Source: Pokkaliibacter sp046614695
Lineage (GTDB): Bacteria; Pseudomonadota; Gammaproteobacteria; Pseudomonadales; Balneatricaceae
Assembly (NCBI RefSeq): GCF_046614695.1
Contig: NZ_JBKKHQ010000012.1
Location: forward strand, 323,555-387,554
Length of the DNA: 64,000 nt
Reading direction: 5' to 3'
Below the pieces are notes generated by a model. That model worked only from the letters and a program-made list of their open reading frames with translations, did not search any database and was not told the DNA's origin. Below are positions 26,269-35,537 of this stretch, piece by piece. Numbering within the stretch: the first letter of the stretch is position 1; every line of letters begins with the position of its first letter. The translations under genes were made by a program, and so were the position numbers.

Positions 26269-26293
26269 AAAACCCCTCCAGAAGGGGTTTTTT
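26269..26293 (+). terminator. terminator after tRNA-fMet
   Basis: AAAACCCCT / AGGGGTTTT stem with a CCAGA loop and a T-tract; first of three stacked hairpins ahead of rimP. Confidence 0.88.
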
Positions 26294-26311
26294 GTTACTT
26301 GTGGAGAGGAT

Positions 26312-26331
26312 TCCCCGTTTTAACTGGGGAG
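26312..26331 (+). other. second hairpin in the rimP leader
   Basis: TCCCC and GGGGA pair around a short A/T-rich loop between the two terminators; no T-tract follows. Confidence 0.45.
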
Positions 26332-26334
26332 AGG

Positions 26335-26358
26335 AAATGGGTCTTTGACCCATTTTTT
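26335..26358 (+). terminator. second terminator upstream of rimP
   Basis: AAATGGGTC / GACCCATTT stem with a TTT loop and a T-run to 26358, 26 bases before the rimP start. Two terminators ahead of rimP-nusA-infB suggest attenuation control of the operon. Confidence 0.85.
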
Positions 26359-26384
26359 GTTTTTGCGTCAGAGAGGTTTCCCGA

Positions 26385-26840
26385 GTGACAGGTAAAGAAG
26401 CTGCGCTTTATGAAATGCTGGCCCCTGTGGTGTCCGGACTTGGTTTTCAGTTATGGGGAGTCGAGTTTCTGGCGCAAGGTCGCCGCAGTGTTTTGCGTGT
26501 TTATATCGATAGTGAGTCCGGCGTTGGTGTGGATGACTGTGCCAGTGTGAGTCGTCAGGCAAGCGCCTTACTTGATGTTGAGGATCCTATCTCTGGTGAA
26601 TATGTATTAGAAGTTTCCTCTCCAGGTTTGGATCGGCCACTTTATAACCTGGAGCAGTTTTCTGCATATACAGGATCGTTGGTGAAGTTACGTTTGCGTA
26701 TGCCTTTTGAAGGGCGGCGCAAGTTTATTGGGCGCCTCAGCGCGGTGAACGATGAAAACATCGCATTGCAGGTAGAAGAAACCGAGTATCTGTTGCCTTT
26801 CGATCTGATCGATAAGGCAAATGTAGAACCGGAATTCTGA
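26385..26840 (+). CDS. rimP: ribosome maturation factor RimP
   Basis: RimP assists 30S subunit assembly near S12/S19. It has 151 residues and the conserved VYIDSESGVGVDDCA and EVSSPGLDRPL blocks. The start is GTG at 26385 with GAGAGG eight bases upstream. It opens the rimP-nusA-infB-rbfA-truB-rpsO-pnp series. Confidence 0.96.
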   Translation: MTGKEAALYEMLAPVVSGLGFQLWGVEFLAQGRRSVLRVYIDSESGVGVDDCASVSRQASALLDVEDPISGEYVLEVSSPGLDRPLYNLEQFSAYTGSLVKLRLRMPFEGRRKFIGRLSAVNDENIALQVEETEYLLPFDLIDKANVEPEF

Positions 26841-26877
26841 GGATTGTCAGCGACGAGCTACAAGGCGAGGCATAGGC

Positions 26878-28362
26878 ATGAACAAAGAAATTCTGAACGT
26901 GGTGGAAGCTCTTTCTAACGAGAAAGATGTGTCCAAGGAAGTGATTTTCGAGGCCATTGAGATTGCCCTGGCAACCGCTACCAAAAAACGTTTCGAAGAA
27001 GAAGTTGATATTCGCGTCGCGATTAATCGTAAGACGGGTGACTACGACACCTTCCGTCGTTGGTTGGTAATGTCTAACGAGGTCGTTCCTGCACTCGGTA
27101 CTGAGTTAACGCTGCAGGAAGCGCATGAAATTGATACAGCCCTTCAACCAGGCGATGAATACGAGGAGCAGATTGAATCAATCGCTTTCGGTCGTATCGC
27201 AGCGCAGACTGCTCGCCAGGTTATTATTCAGAAAGTCCGTGAAGCAGAACGTGCGAAGGTCGTTGATGCTTATCGTGACCGCCTGGGGGATCTGATCACC
27301 GCTACTGTCAAGAAAGTAACCCGCGACAATATCATCGTAGATCTTGGTAATAACGCAGAAGCTGTATTGCCGCGAGATCAGTTGATTCCTCGCGAAGCAT
27401 ACCGAACTGGTGACCGAGTTCGAGCTTTGTTGAAAGAAGTTCGTACTGACGGTCGAGGTCCCCAGCTTGTTCTTAGCCGTACGTGTCCGGAAATGCTCAT
27501 TGAGCTTTTCCGAATTGAAGTGCCTGAGATCGCTGAAGAAGTAATTGAGATCAAGGGCGCTGCACGCGATCCCGGTTCACGCGCAAAAATCGCTGTAAAA
27601 ACCAATGATGGTCGTATCGATCCTGTGGGTGCCTGTGTTGGTATGCGTGGTGCTCGTGTACAGGCTGTGTCGACTGAATTGAAAGGTGAGCGTATCGATA
27701 TCGTCCTTTGGGACGATAACTCAGCGCAGTACGTTATTAACGCAATGGCACCTGCGGATGTGGCTTCCATTGTTGTTGATGAGGACGCTCACATGATGGA
27801 TGTCGCCGTTGCAGAAGATCATCTGGCCCAAGCCATTGGCCGTAGCGGACAGAATGTTCGTCTGGCAAGTGAGCTTACTGGCTGGGAGCTCAATGTAATG
27901 AGCGAAGAGGACGCTGATGCCAAACAACAGGAAGAGAGCGGCAAGCTTGTCTCCCTGTTTATGGAGCAGCTGGACGTTGATGAAGATTTTGCTGTTCTTC
28001 TTGTGGAGCAAGGTTTTACCACCCTCGAGGAGGTTGCCTATGTGCCTAAAGAAGAGCTGATGGAAATCGAAGAACTCGACGAAGAACTGGTAGAAGAGCT
28101 GCGTGGTCGTGCCAAAGATGTCCTGCTGAATATGGCCATCGCTTCAGAAGAGAAGCTTGATGGTGAGCCAGCAGAAGACTTGCTTTCGATGGATGGTATG
28201 GATCGTCACCTTGCGTTTGTTCTGGCAAGCAAGGGTGTTGTGACAATGGAAGATCTGGCCGAACAGTCGATTGACGAGCTTATGGAAATTGACGGCATGA
28301 CCGAAGAAAGGGCTGCCGAGCTGATTATGACCGCGCGAGCTCCTTGGTTTGCTCAAGAGTAA
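26878..28362 (+). CDS. nusA: transcription termination/antitermination factor NusA
   Basis: NusA binds RNA polymerase and modulates pausing, intrinsic termination and rrn antitermination (compare the boxA at 63924). Its 494 residues match E. coli (495). Order: N-terminal RNAP-binding domain, S1 domain (about 135-200), KH1 with GMRGARVQ (near 254), KH2 with AIGRSGQNVR (near 319), and two C-terminal acidic repeats (about 365-490). NusA autoregulates in E. coli through the leader region, which here contains stacked hairpins. Confidence 0.98.
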   Translation: MNKEILNVVEALSNEKDVSKEVIFEAIEIALATATKKRFEEEVDIRVAINRKTGDYDTFRRWLVMSNEVVPALGTELTLQEAHEIDTALQPGDEYEEQIESIAFGRIAAQTARQVIIQKVREAERAKVVDAYRDRLGDLITATVKKVTRDNIIVDLGNNAEAVLPRDQLIPREAYRTGDRVRALLKEVRTDGRGPQLVLSRTCPEMLIELFRIEVPEIAEEVIEIKGAARDPGSRAKIAVKTNDGRIDPVGACVGMRGARVQAVSTELKGERIDIVLWDDNSAQYVINAMAPADVASIVVDEDAHMMDVAVAEDHLAQAIGRSGQNVRLASELTGWELNVMSEEDADAKQQEESGKLVSLFMEQLDVDEDFAVLLVEQGFTTLEEVAYVPKEELMEIEELDEELVEELRGRAKDVLLNMAIASEEKLDGEPAEDLLSMDGMDRHLAFVLASKGVVTMEDLAEQSIDELMEIDGMTEERAAELIMTARAPWFAQE

Positions 28363-28387
28363 ACGCAGCGGATAGAGGAGACCCATA

Positions 28388-30916
28388 ATGGCAGAAGTTA
28401 CCGTTCAGCAACTGGCCGAGGTGGTTGGAGTTCCTGTCGAGCGTTTGTTAACTCAAATGCAAGAAGCAGGACTTCAGCACGCTAAATCCGGTGATATCGT
28501 TTCTGAAAAGGAACGTATGACTCTGCTGACTTTTTTGAAGAAGAGCCATGGTGGTGATGAGGAGAATAGCGATGCTACTCCCAAGAAAATCACTTTAAAG
28601 CGTAAAACCACCAGTCAGCTGAAAGTCAGCAACTCTTCTGGTAAGAAGAAAACTGTAAACATCGAAGTTCGTAAGAAGCGTACTTACGTCAAGCGTGATG
28701 AAGCTGCGGCAAATGCCGAGGCTGAACAGGAAGAAGCCGTTGCACCGGTTGAAGATGTGCGAGCTGCTACGCAGGAGGCTCCACAGGCAGCTCCTGAAGT
28801 AACTAAGGCTCCGGCAGGAGCTCCAGCTGCTGCACCGAAGAAGAAAACGAGAGAGGACAGTTCCGCTCCCGTTGCTTCTATCGCTGATGTTCAGGCAGCA
28901 GAGAATAGTGAAGCTGAGAAAAAGCGCAAAGCCGCTAAGGACAAAGCCGGAAAGGCTGGCAAAGGTCGTAGCGAGCGTGATGATGACGAAAGCCGTCGTG
29001 CGCCTGGTAAGGCTAAAGTTGGTGTTCGTCGTGCTGCAGGCGGTGGTGATGATGAGTTTGGTGCCCGTAAAGGTGGTGCGCGCAAACCTCTGAAAGCCAA
29101 GCGTGGAGCGAAATCTTCCTCGAACCAGCATGGCTTTGAGAAGCCTACAGCTCCTATCGTTCGTGAAGTTTCTATCCCTGAAACAATCACTGTAGCCGAG
29201 CTGGCTGAGCGCATGGCAGTAAAAGCTGCAGAAGTCATCAAGGTTATGTTCAAAATGGGCGCAATGGCGACCATTAACCAAGTGATTGACCAGGATACTG
29301 CAGTCATTGTTGTTGAGGAGATGGGCCACAAGGTCAAACTGCTGAACGAAAATGAGCTGGAAGATAATCTGGTAGAGCAGGCAAACGCTGAAGAAGGCGA
29401 TTATCAGGATCGTGCACCGGTTGTTACCGTTATGGGTCACGTTGACCATGGTAAAACTTCCCTGCTCGACTATATCCGCCGCTCACGTGTAGCTGCTGGC
29501 GAGTCTGGTGGTATTACCCAGCATATCGGTGCTTATCATGTAAACACTGATCGTGGCATGGTGACTTTCCTGGATACTCCTGGACACGCGGCCTTTACTG
29601 CAATGCGTGCTCGTGGTGCCAAGGTAACTGACGTCGTTATTCTTGTTGTTGCAGCAGATGATGGTGTAATGCCGCAGACCGAAGAAGCAATCCAGCATGC
29701 GAAAGCAGCGGGTGTGCCTCTTGTTGTGGCTATCAACAAAATCGATAAAGAAGCTGCAGATCCAGATCGCGTTACCAGCGAGCTGGCTGCACGTGGTGTA
29801 GTGCCAACCAGTTGGGGTGGAGAAACTGAATTCGTTCATGTTTCCGCCAAAAGTGGTCAGGGTATTGATGAGCTGCTTGAGACTGTTCTGCTTGTTGCAG
29901 AGATTCTTGAACTTAAAGCGGCCTCCAACATTCCCGGGCGCGGTGTTGTTGTTGAGTCTCGACTGGATAAAGGTCGTGGCACAGTGGCTACACTGCTGGT
30001 TCAAAATGGTACCCTGCGCCGTGGTGACGTTGTTCTGGCTGGTATGTATTACGGTCGAGTCCGAGCTATGCTTGACGAAGACGGTAATCAGATCGATGAA
30101 GCGGGTCCCGCAATTCCCGTTGAGATCCTGGGTCTCGATGGTGCACCTGATGCTGGTGATGATTTCACTGTATTGGCTAACGAGAAGAAAGCTCGTGAAG
30201 TGGCTCTATTCCGTCAAGGTAAATACCGTGATGTGAAACTGGCTCGTCAGCAGGCAGCAAAACTGGATAACCTGTTTGAGAATATGGGTGCTGATAAGGT
30301 AGCTAACCTGAATATCGTTCTTAAGACGGATGTTCGTGGCTCTCTGGAGGCGCTTTCTTCAGCTCTGGTTGATCTGTCGAATGACGAAGTGAAAGTCACT
30401 ATCGTGTCTAGTGGTGTAGGTGGTATTTCCGAGTCTGATGCTAACCTTGCACTGGCATCCAGTGCCGTGGTGTTCGGCTTTAACGTTCGTGCTGATAGTG
30501 GTGCAAAAACTATCGTTGAGCGTGAAGGTATCGACATGCGTTACTACAGTGTGATCTACGACATCATTGATGATGTTAAGAAAGCACTGTCTGGTATGCT
30601 GGCACCAGAGTTCCATGAGCAAATTCTAGGCACTGCTGAAGTGCGTGATGTCTTCCGTTCGCCGAAGTTCGGTCTGGTTGCAGGCTGTATGGTGATTGAA
30701 GGTAACGTCCAGCGTGGTAAGAAACTGCGTGTGCTGCGTGATAACGTGGTTATCTTTGAAGGTGGTGAGTTGGACTCTCTGCGTCGCTTCAAGGAAAACG
30801 TCAACGATGTACGTCAGGGTATGGAATGTGGTATCGGTGTGAAAAACTACAACGATGTCCGCGTTGGTGATCAGATCGAAGTATTCGATGTGCTGACCGT
30901 AGAGCGCAGCCTGTAA
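28388..30916 (+). CDS. infB: translation initiation factor IF-2
   Basis: IF-2 is the GTPase that brings fMet-tRNA to the 30S subunit and promotes subunit joining. It has 842 residues. An IF2 N-terminal module (1-50) is followed by a long charged Ala/Lys/Glu-rich linker (about 55-260), a second small module, then the G domain with G1 GHVDHGKTS (350-358), DTPGH, and NKID (450-453), and the tRNA-binding C-terminal domains. The linker is variable and low-complexity, as in the family. It is 25 bases behind nusA. Confidence 0.98.
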   Translation: MAEVTVQQLAEVVGVPVERLLTQMQEAGLQHAKSGDIVSEKERMTLLTFLKKSHGGDEENSDATPKKITLKRKTTSQLKVSNSSGKKKTVNIEVRKKRTYVKRDEAAANAEAEQEEAVAPVEDVRAATQEAPQAAPEVTKAPAGAPAAAPKKKTREDSSAPVASIADVQAAENSEAEKKRKAAKDKAGKAGKGRSERDDDESRRAPGKAKVGVRRAAGGGDDEFGARKGGARKPLKAKRGAKSSSNQHGFEKPTAPIVREVSIPETITVAELAERMAVKAAEVIKVMFKMGAMATINQVIDQDTAVIVVEEMGHKVKLLNENELEDNLVEQANAEEGDYQDRAPVVTVMGHVDHGKTSLLDYIRRSRVAAGESGGITQHIGAYHVNTDRGMVTFLDTPGHAAFTAMRARGAKVTDVVILVVAADDGVMPQTEEAIQHAKAAGVPLVVAINKIDKEAADPDRVTSELAARGVVPTSWGGETEFVHVSAKSGQGIDELLETVLLVAEILELKAASNIPGRGVVVESRLDKGRGTVATLLVQNGTLRRGDVVLAGMYYGRVRAMLDEDGNQIDEAGPAIPVEILGLDGAPDAGDDFTVLANEKKAREVALFRQGKYRDVKLARQQAAKLDNLFENMGADKVANLNIVLKTDVRGSLEALSSALVDLSNDEVKVTIVSSGVGGISESDANLALASSAVVFGFNVRADSGAKTIVEREGIDMRYYSVIYDIIDDVKKALSGMLAPEFHEQILGTAEVRDVFRSPKFGLVAGCMVIEGNVQRGKKLRVLRDNVVIFEGGELDSLRRFKENVNDVRQGMECGIGVKNYNDVRVGDQIEVFDVLTVERSL

Positions 30917-30937
30917 CCCTGAATCAAGAGCTCAGGT

Positions 30938-31345
30938 ATGCCTAAAGAGTATAGTCGTACCCAGCGTGTTGCGGACCAGATCCAAAAGGATCTGGCCCGT
31001 ATCATTCAGCTGGAAATGAAAGATCCCCGATTGGGTATTGTGACAGTCAGTGATGTTCGTATCTCTAAAGATATTAACTACGCTGACGTGTATTTCACTG
31101 TGCTTAATACGGATGATTCCGAGGAAGGTTACAAAGAAGCCCAGAAACTGCTGAATCAGGCGGCGGGTTTTCTTCGTACTGAGTTGGCACGTGGACTTAA
31201 GAGTATGCGTGTGATTCCTTCTCTGCGTTTTCATTATGATCACACCCTCAATCGAGGTAATCATCTGAGCGCGTTAATTACGCAAGCGGTGCGTGAAGAC
31301 AGCGCTCGCCAACGCTCTTCTGATGATTCCAATGACCAAGAATAA
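30938..31345 (+). CDS. rbfA: ribosome-binding factor A
   Basis: A KH-type RNA-binding protein of 135 residues needed for 16S rRNA maturation and cold adaptation. It begins MPKEYSRTQRV and shows the RVIPSLRFHYD block near residue 93. The gene overlaps the 5' end of truB by 14 bases or more. Confidence 0.96.
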   Translation: MPKEYSRTQRVADQIQKDLARIIQLEMKDPRLGIVTVSDVRISKDINYADVYFTVLNTDDSEEGYKEAQKLLNQAAGFLRTELARGLKSMRVIPSLRFHYDHTLNRGNHLSALITQAVREDSARQRSSDDSNDQE

Positions 31346-32264
31346 ATCTTCTTACTGGCAAGAGGTTAACGGTATTCTGGTGCTGGATAAGCCCCAAGGG
31401 TTAACCTCAAACTCAGCCCTGCAACGTATCCGTCATCTTTTGAGAGCAGCTAAAGCAGGTCATACCGGTGCGCTGGATCCTCTGGCAACAGGCGTACTGC
31501 CCTTGTGCTTTGGTGAAGGAACGAAATTCTCTCAGATGTTGTTGGACAGTGATAAAACTTACATCACTGAGGCGACGTTGGGTGTTATCACAGACACAGG
31601 GGATGCTGAAGGAACAATTCTCAAGGTTGCTTCAGTGCCTGAGCTGACAGATGAGATGGTCGAATCGGTCCTACAAAAGTTTCGCGGTCTTATTGAGCAG
31701 ACTCCACCAAAGTATTCAGCATTGAAAATCGATGGTCAGCCTGTCTACAAACTTGCTCGAGAGGGCAAGGAAGTGGATATGTCGAGTAAACGTCGAGAGG
31801 TGACAATTCATAAGCTGGAGCTTTTGGGGCGTACTTCAACGACTTTGCGTCTTGAGGTTTGTTGTTCAAAAGGGACCTATATACGTTCCCTAGTGGAAGA
31901 TATTGGTGAGATCCTCGGTTGTGGCGCACATGTTAGCGTTCTTAGACGCACCCAAGCTGGTCCTTATCGGCTCGATCAGGCTCATACGCTAGAGCAGTGT
32001 CAGGATATGGCTAATCCTGATGCAGGTGCTAATCCGCTCAAAGCGCATTTATTGGCAGTAGATACTGCCGTTCTTCACCTCGATAAGGTAGAATTGAGCG
32101 CTTTGCAGGCTGGCAAAATCACTAATGGCCAGTCTGTGGAATTGAATTCCGGAGATGGCGAAGGTCTTGTTCGGATCTACCGTGAAGATCAGATTTTTCT
32201 GGGCTTGGCGGATATCGAAGCGAATGGGCTGTTAAAGGCTCGTCGCTTGCTTAAAACCTCCTGA
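31332..32264 (+). CDS. truB: tRNA pseudouridine-55 synthase
   Basis: TruB makes pseudouridine 55 in the T-loop of tRNAs. I take ATG 31332 (MTKNKSSYWQEVNGILVLDKPQG), giving 310 residues, close to E. coli; ATG 31323 is an alternative and longer versions lie entirely within rbfA. The catalytic aspartate is D49 in GHTGALDPLATG, and the C-terminal PUA-like domain is present. There is no clear ribosome-binding site, so translation probably depends on coupling to rbfA. Confidence 0.95.
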   Translation: MTKNKSSYWQEVNGILVLDKPQGLTSNSALQRIRHLLRAAKAGHTGALDPLATGVLPLCFGEGTKFSQMLLDSDKTYITEATLGVITDTGDAEGTILKVASVPELTDEMVESVLQKFRGLIEQTPPKYSALKIDGQPVYKLAREGKEVDMSSKRREVTIHKLELLGRTSTTLRLEVCCSKGTYIRSLVEDIGEILGCGAHVSVLRRTQAGPYRLDQAHTLEQCQDMANPDAGANPLKAHLLAVDTAVLHLDKVELSALQAGKITNGQSVELNSGDGEGLVRIYREDQIFLGLADIEANGLLKARRLLKTS

Positions 32265-32333
32265 TGGGGGCGCGTTATCTGTAAATATGCACGGATAGCG
32301 TTTGTTAATGGCATATTAATCGGAGAAAAAACA

Positions 32334-32603
32334 ATGGCACTGTCCGTAGAACAGAAAGCTGAGATCCTGAAAGAGTTTGGTCAGTCTGCAAATGACACTG
32401 GCTCTCCTGAAGTTCAGGTTGCGCTGCTGACTCATAACATCAACAGCCTGCAGGGTCACTTCAAAGCCAACGCTAAAGATCACCACTCACGTCGTGGTCT
32501 GATCCGTATGGTTAACCAGCGTCGTAAGCTGCTGGATTACCTGAAGAAGAAAGACGTTCAGCGTTACACCCAGCTGATCGGTCGCCTTGGCCTGCGCCGC
32601 TAA
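32334..32603 (+). CDS. rpsO: 30S ribosomal protein S15
   Basis: S15 binds the central domain of 16S rRNA. It has 89 residues, the family length, with the conserved DTGSPEVQVALLT and DHHSRRGL segments. It lies 69 bases behind truB and is followed by a strong terminator before pnp, as in E. coli. Confidence 0.98.
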   Translation: MALSVEQKAEILKEFGQSANDTGSPEVQVALLTHNINSLQGHFKANAKDHHSRRGLIRMVNQRRKLLDYLKKKDVQRYTQLIGRLGLRR

Positions 32604-32614
32604 GGTAACTGAAG

Positions 32615-32642
32615 CGCCGCGGCTTTTGTCGCGGCGTTTTTT
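32615..32642 (+). terminator. intrinsic terminator after rpsO
   Basis: CGCCGCGGC / GTCGCGGCG, nine pairs with one G-U, TTTT loop, then six T. Confidence 0.9.
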
Positions 32643-32694
32643 CATGTAGAAAGGGTGTGCTTTTTGTCATCCATAACGTTTTGAGGAATTCTGA

Positions 32695-32766
32695 CGCGCG
32701 TTGAGCCTGTACTGCTCTGGGTTTATTCCCGAGTCCAGTGCAGTACTGGCTTTGTCTGAATGCGCG
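32695..32766 (+). promoter_or_regulatory. long pnp leader hairpin (candidate RNase III site)
   Basis: Nested complementary segments build one extended stem: CGCGCG (32695-32700) with TGCGCG (32761-32766), GCC (32705-32707) with GGC (32748-32750), GTACTGC (32709-32715) with GCAGTAC (32740-32746), and an apical CTC-GGG / CCC-GAG. In E. coli the pnp leader forms such a stem, which RNase III cuts to permit PNPase autoregulation. Position between rpsO and pnp is the same here. Confidence 0.6.
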
Positions 32767-32801
32767 GGATCCTCGCCAAGCGTTCTTGCTAGGAAAAAAT
32801 T

Positions 32802-34895
32802 ATGTTCAATAAAGTGGTTAAAAGCTTCCAGTATGGCGGTCATGAGATTCGCTTGGAAACTGGTGAAGTTGCTCGTCAGGCAACGGGTGCAGTTATGGTT
32901 ACCATGGGTGATATCCAGGTACTCTGTACTGTGGTTGGCGCTCGTGAAGCCAAAGCCGGTCAGGATTTCTTTCCCCTGACTGTTCACTATCAGGAAAAAA
33001 CTTACTCTGCCGGTAAGATTCCTGGTGGATTCTTCAAGCGTGAAGCTAAAGCTTCTGAGAAAGAGACTCTGACCTCTCGTCTTATTGATCGCCCAATTCG
33101 CCCACTGTTTCCTAAGGGCTTCAAAAACGAAGTTCAGGTGATCTGTACAGTCGTTTCCACCGACAAGATTAATGATCCTGATATTGCTGCAATGCTGGGT
33201 GCTTCTGCAGCGCTGACCATCTCCGGTATCCCCTTCGCTGGTCCTATTGGTGCAGCACGTGTTGGCTTCAGTGAAGAAGAAGGTTACCTGCTGAACCCCA
33301 CTTTCGAGCAGCTGAAAAGCTCTATGCTCGACATGGTGGTTGCCGGTACTGATGAAGCAGTTCTGATGGTTGAGTCTGAGGCTCAGGAATTGACCGAAGA
33401 CGAAATGCTGGGTGCTGTACTGTTCGGTCATCAGGAGATGCAGACTGCGATCGAAGCCATTAAGGCGTTTGCTGCTGAAGCTGGCAAGCCTGCTTGGGAT
33501 TGGAAGCCAGAGGCAACTAACACCGAGCTGAAAGATCAGCTGAAAGGTTTGGTCGGCGAGGCATTGGCTCAGGCCTATACCGTTTCCGACAAAACTGCTC
33601 GTCGTGACGCTATCGATGCACTGCGTTCTCAGGCGATGAGTACTATGGCCGAAGGTGATGCGGCAACAACAGATGCCGAGCACGTTGGTGATCTGTTCTC
33701 CAGCCTTGAGAAAGAAATTGTTCGTGGTCGTATCATTCGTGGTGAGCCGCGTATTGATGGTCGTGATAACAAAACCGTTCGTGCTCTGAATGTACAGATC
33801 GGCAAGCTGTCCAAGACCCACGGTTCTGCGCTCTTTACTCGTGGAGAGACTCAGGCGCTGGCGACTTGTACTCTGGGTACCATGCGTGATGCGCAGATCA
33901 TTGATGCGCTGGAAGGTGAGCGTAAAGATCGCTTCCTGTTCCATTACAACTTCCCTTCATACTCTGTAGGTGAGTGTGGACGTATGGGTCCTCCAGGACG
34001 TCGTGAGATCGGTCATGGTCGTCTGGCGCGTCGTGGTGTTGAAGCCATGCTGCCAAAAGAAGAGGACTTCCCTTACACCATTCGTATCGTTTCCGAGATC
34101 ACAGAATCTAACGGATCAAGTTCTATGGCTTCTGTCTGTGCTGCCAGTTTGGCACTGATGGATGCAGGTGTACCTGTGAAGAAGGCGGTCGCTGGTATTG
34201 CGATGGGTCTGGTTAAAGAGACTTCCGGTTTCGCTGTACTGACCGACATTCTGGGTGATGAAGATCACCTGGGCGATATGGACTTCAAAGTGGCTGGCTC
34301 CGAAAGTGGTATCACTGCACTGCAGATGGATATCAAGATTCAGGGTATCACTGAAGAAATCATGGAAATCGCTCTTGAGCAGGCGCGTGATGCTCGTTTG
34401 CACATTCTGCGTGAGATGGCCACTGTCATTGGTTATGCGCGCCCTGAAGTGTCGCCTAATGCACCAAGCATGCTGACCATGAAGATTGCTGCAGACAAGA
34501 TTCGTGATGTTATCGGTAAGGGCGGTGCAACCATCCGTTCTATCTGTGAAGAGACTGGCGCTTCCATCGATATCGAAGATGATGGATCCGTACGTGTTTA
34601 TGCGGATACCCGTGCAGCTGCAGACGCGGCCAAAGATCGTATCGAAGCCATTGTTTGTGAAGCTGAAATTGGTCAGGTTTACAAAGGTAAGGTGGTACGT
34701 CTGGCTGAGTTTGGTGCCTTTGTTAATATCCTGCCTGGTAAAGATGGTCTGGTGCACATTTCCCAGATCAGTCAGGAGCGTGTTAACAATGTCTCTGACT
34801 ATGTGAACGAAGGTGACGAAGTCCTGGTTCGCGTACTGGATGTTGATCAACGTGGTCGTATCAAGCTGACCATGAAGGATGTGACAGAAGCGTAA
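32802..34895 (+). CDS. pnp: polyribonucleotide nucleotidyltransferase (PNPase)
   Basis: PNPase is a phosphorolytic 3'-5' exoribonuclease of the RNA degradosome. The 697 residues hold two RNase PH-like cores joined by a helical domain, then a KH domain (KIRDVIGKGGATIRSI near 563-578) and an S1 domain at the end (GQVYKGKVVRLAEFGAFV). FFKREAKASEKE and the SSMASVCAASLALMDAG block of the catalytic core are present. AGGA precedes the ATG. A long leader hairpin suggests autoregulation. Confidence 0.98.
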   Translation: MFNKVVKSFQYGGHEIRLETGEVARQATGAVMVTMGDIQVLCTVVGAREAKAGQDFFPLTVHYQEKTYSAGKIPGGFFKREAKASEKETLTSRLIDRPIRPLFPKGFKNEVQVICTVVSTDKINDPDIAAMLGASAALTISGIPFAGPIGAARVGFSEEEGYLLNPTFEQLKSSMLDMVVAGTDEAVLMVESEAQELTEDEMLGAVLFGHQEMQTAIEAIKAFAAEAGKPAWDWKPEATNTELKDQLKGLVGEALAQAYTVSDKTARRDAIDALRSQAMSTMAEGDAATTDAEHVGDLFSSLEKEIVRGRIIRGEPRIDGRDNKTVRALNVQIGKLSKTHGSALFTRGETQALATCTLGTMRDAQIIDALEGERKDRFLFHYNFPSYSVGECGRMGPPGRREIGHGRLARRGVEAMLPKEEDFPYTIRIVSEITESNGSSSMASVCAASLALMDAGVPVKKAVAGIAMGLVKETSGFAVLTDILGDEDHLGDMDFKVAGSESGITALQMDIKIQGITEEIMEIALEQARDARLHILREMATVIGYARPEVSPNAPSMLTMKIAADKIRDVIGKGGATIRSICEETGASIDIEDDGSVRVYADTRAAADAAKDRIEAIVCEAEIGQVYKGKVVRLAEFGAFVNILPGKDGLVHISQISQERVNNVSDYVNEGDEVLVRVLDVDQRGRIKLTMKDVTEA

Positions 34896-34934
34896 TCTGG
34901 CGACAGATCGCCCACACATTCTGTTACAAGTGAA

Positions 34935-34955
34935 GGGGGCCTATGGCCCCCTTTT
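34935..34955 (+). terminator. intrinsic terminator after pnp
   Basis: GGGGGCC / GGCCCCC with a TAT loop and four T. Confidence 0.85.
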
Positions 34956-35004
34956 CTGTCCTATGCTTGAGGTGCTGATAACACATTCTCTCAAGGGAAG
35001 GATA

Positions 35005-35466
35005 ATGATTAAGTCATCCGTGATTGCTGCTTCTTTAACCTTGCTATTCTCTGGTGCCGCTATGGCGGCTGACGATTTGAGTAGCATGTCTCCTGAACAA
35101 ATCATCAAGCATCGCCATCAGGCTTTCCATCAGATCAAGGATAACGCGGGTAACCTTCGGTCATTGGCAAAGAGTGGTGCTGTGGACCAGACCAAGGCTA
35201 AGGAATATGTTGCTGCGCTTGAGGCTGCTAGTGACCGCGCGTTTTCATCCTTTGTGCCGGGTACTGAAGCTGGTGTGGCGGATAGCGAAGCGTCCAAAAA
35301 GATTTGGCAAGATCCAGACGGCTTTAAAGCGGCCCAGGGTAAGTTTCATGATGCGCTAGGTAAAGTCTCAGCAGCAGCAGATGCTCGTGATAGTGATGCT
35401 TTAACGGCGGCTGTCGGCGAGCTGGGTGGTTCCTGCAAGGGTTGTCATAGTAGCTATCGCGAATAA
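35005..35466 (+). CDS. cytochrome c' (class II c-type cytochrome)
   Basis: A periplasmic four-helix-bundle cytochrome with one C-terminal haem. From ATG 35005, with GGAAGGA just upstream, there are 153 residues. The N-terminus is a signal peptide ending AMA (cleavage about after residue 21), and the haem motif CKGCH is at 144-148 near the C-terminus, the class II pattern. Cytochromes c' bind NO or CO and are linked to NO tolerance in other bacteria; the role here is inferred only from the family. It stands alone between two terminators. Confidence 0.9.
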   Translation: MIKSSVIAASLTLLFSGAAMAADDLSSMSPEQIIKHRHQAFHQIKDNAGNLRSLAKSGAVDQTKAKEYVAALEAASDRAFSSFVPGTEAGVADSEASKKIWQDPDGFKAAQGKFHDALGKVSAAADARDSDALTAAVGELGGSCKGCHSSYRE

Positions 35467-35483
35467 TCACAGTTTTCATCTAC

Positions 35484-35513
35484 AAAAAAAGCCATCCTGA
35501 GGATGGCTTTTTC
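35484..35513. terminator. bidirectional terminator between cytochrome c' and thiolase genes
   Basis: GCCATCC / GGATGGC stem with a TGA loop, seven A before and five T after. Confidence 0.9.
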
Positions 35514-35537
35514 TTTATAGACAGTTGCTTTGCAAGA

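Noticed and set aside
32667..33944. A 425-codon minus-strand ORF opposite pnp
   Set aside because: Shadow of the strongly biased codon use of pnp; Thr/Asn/Phe-rich with no motif.
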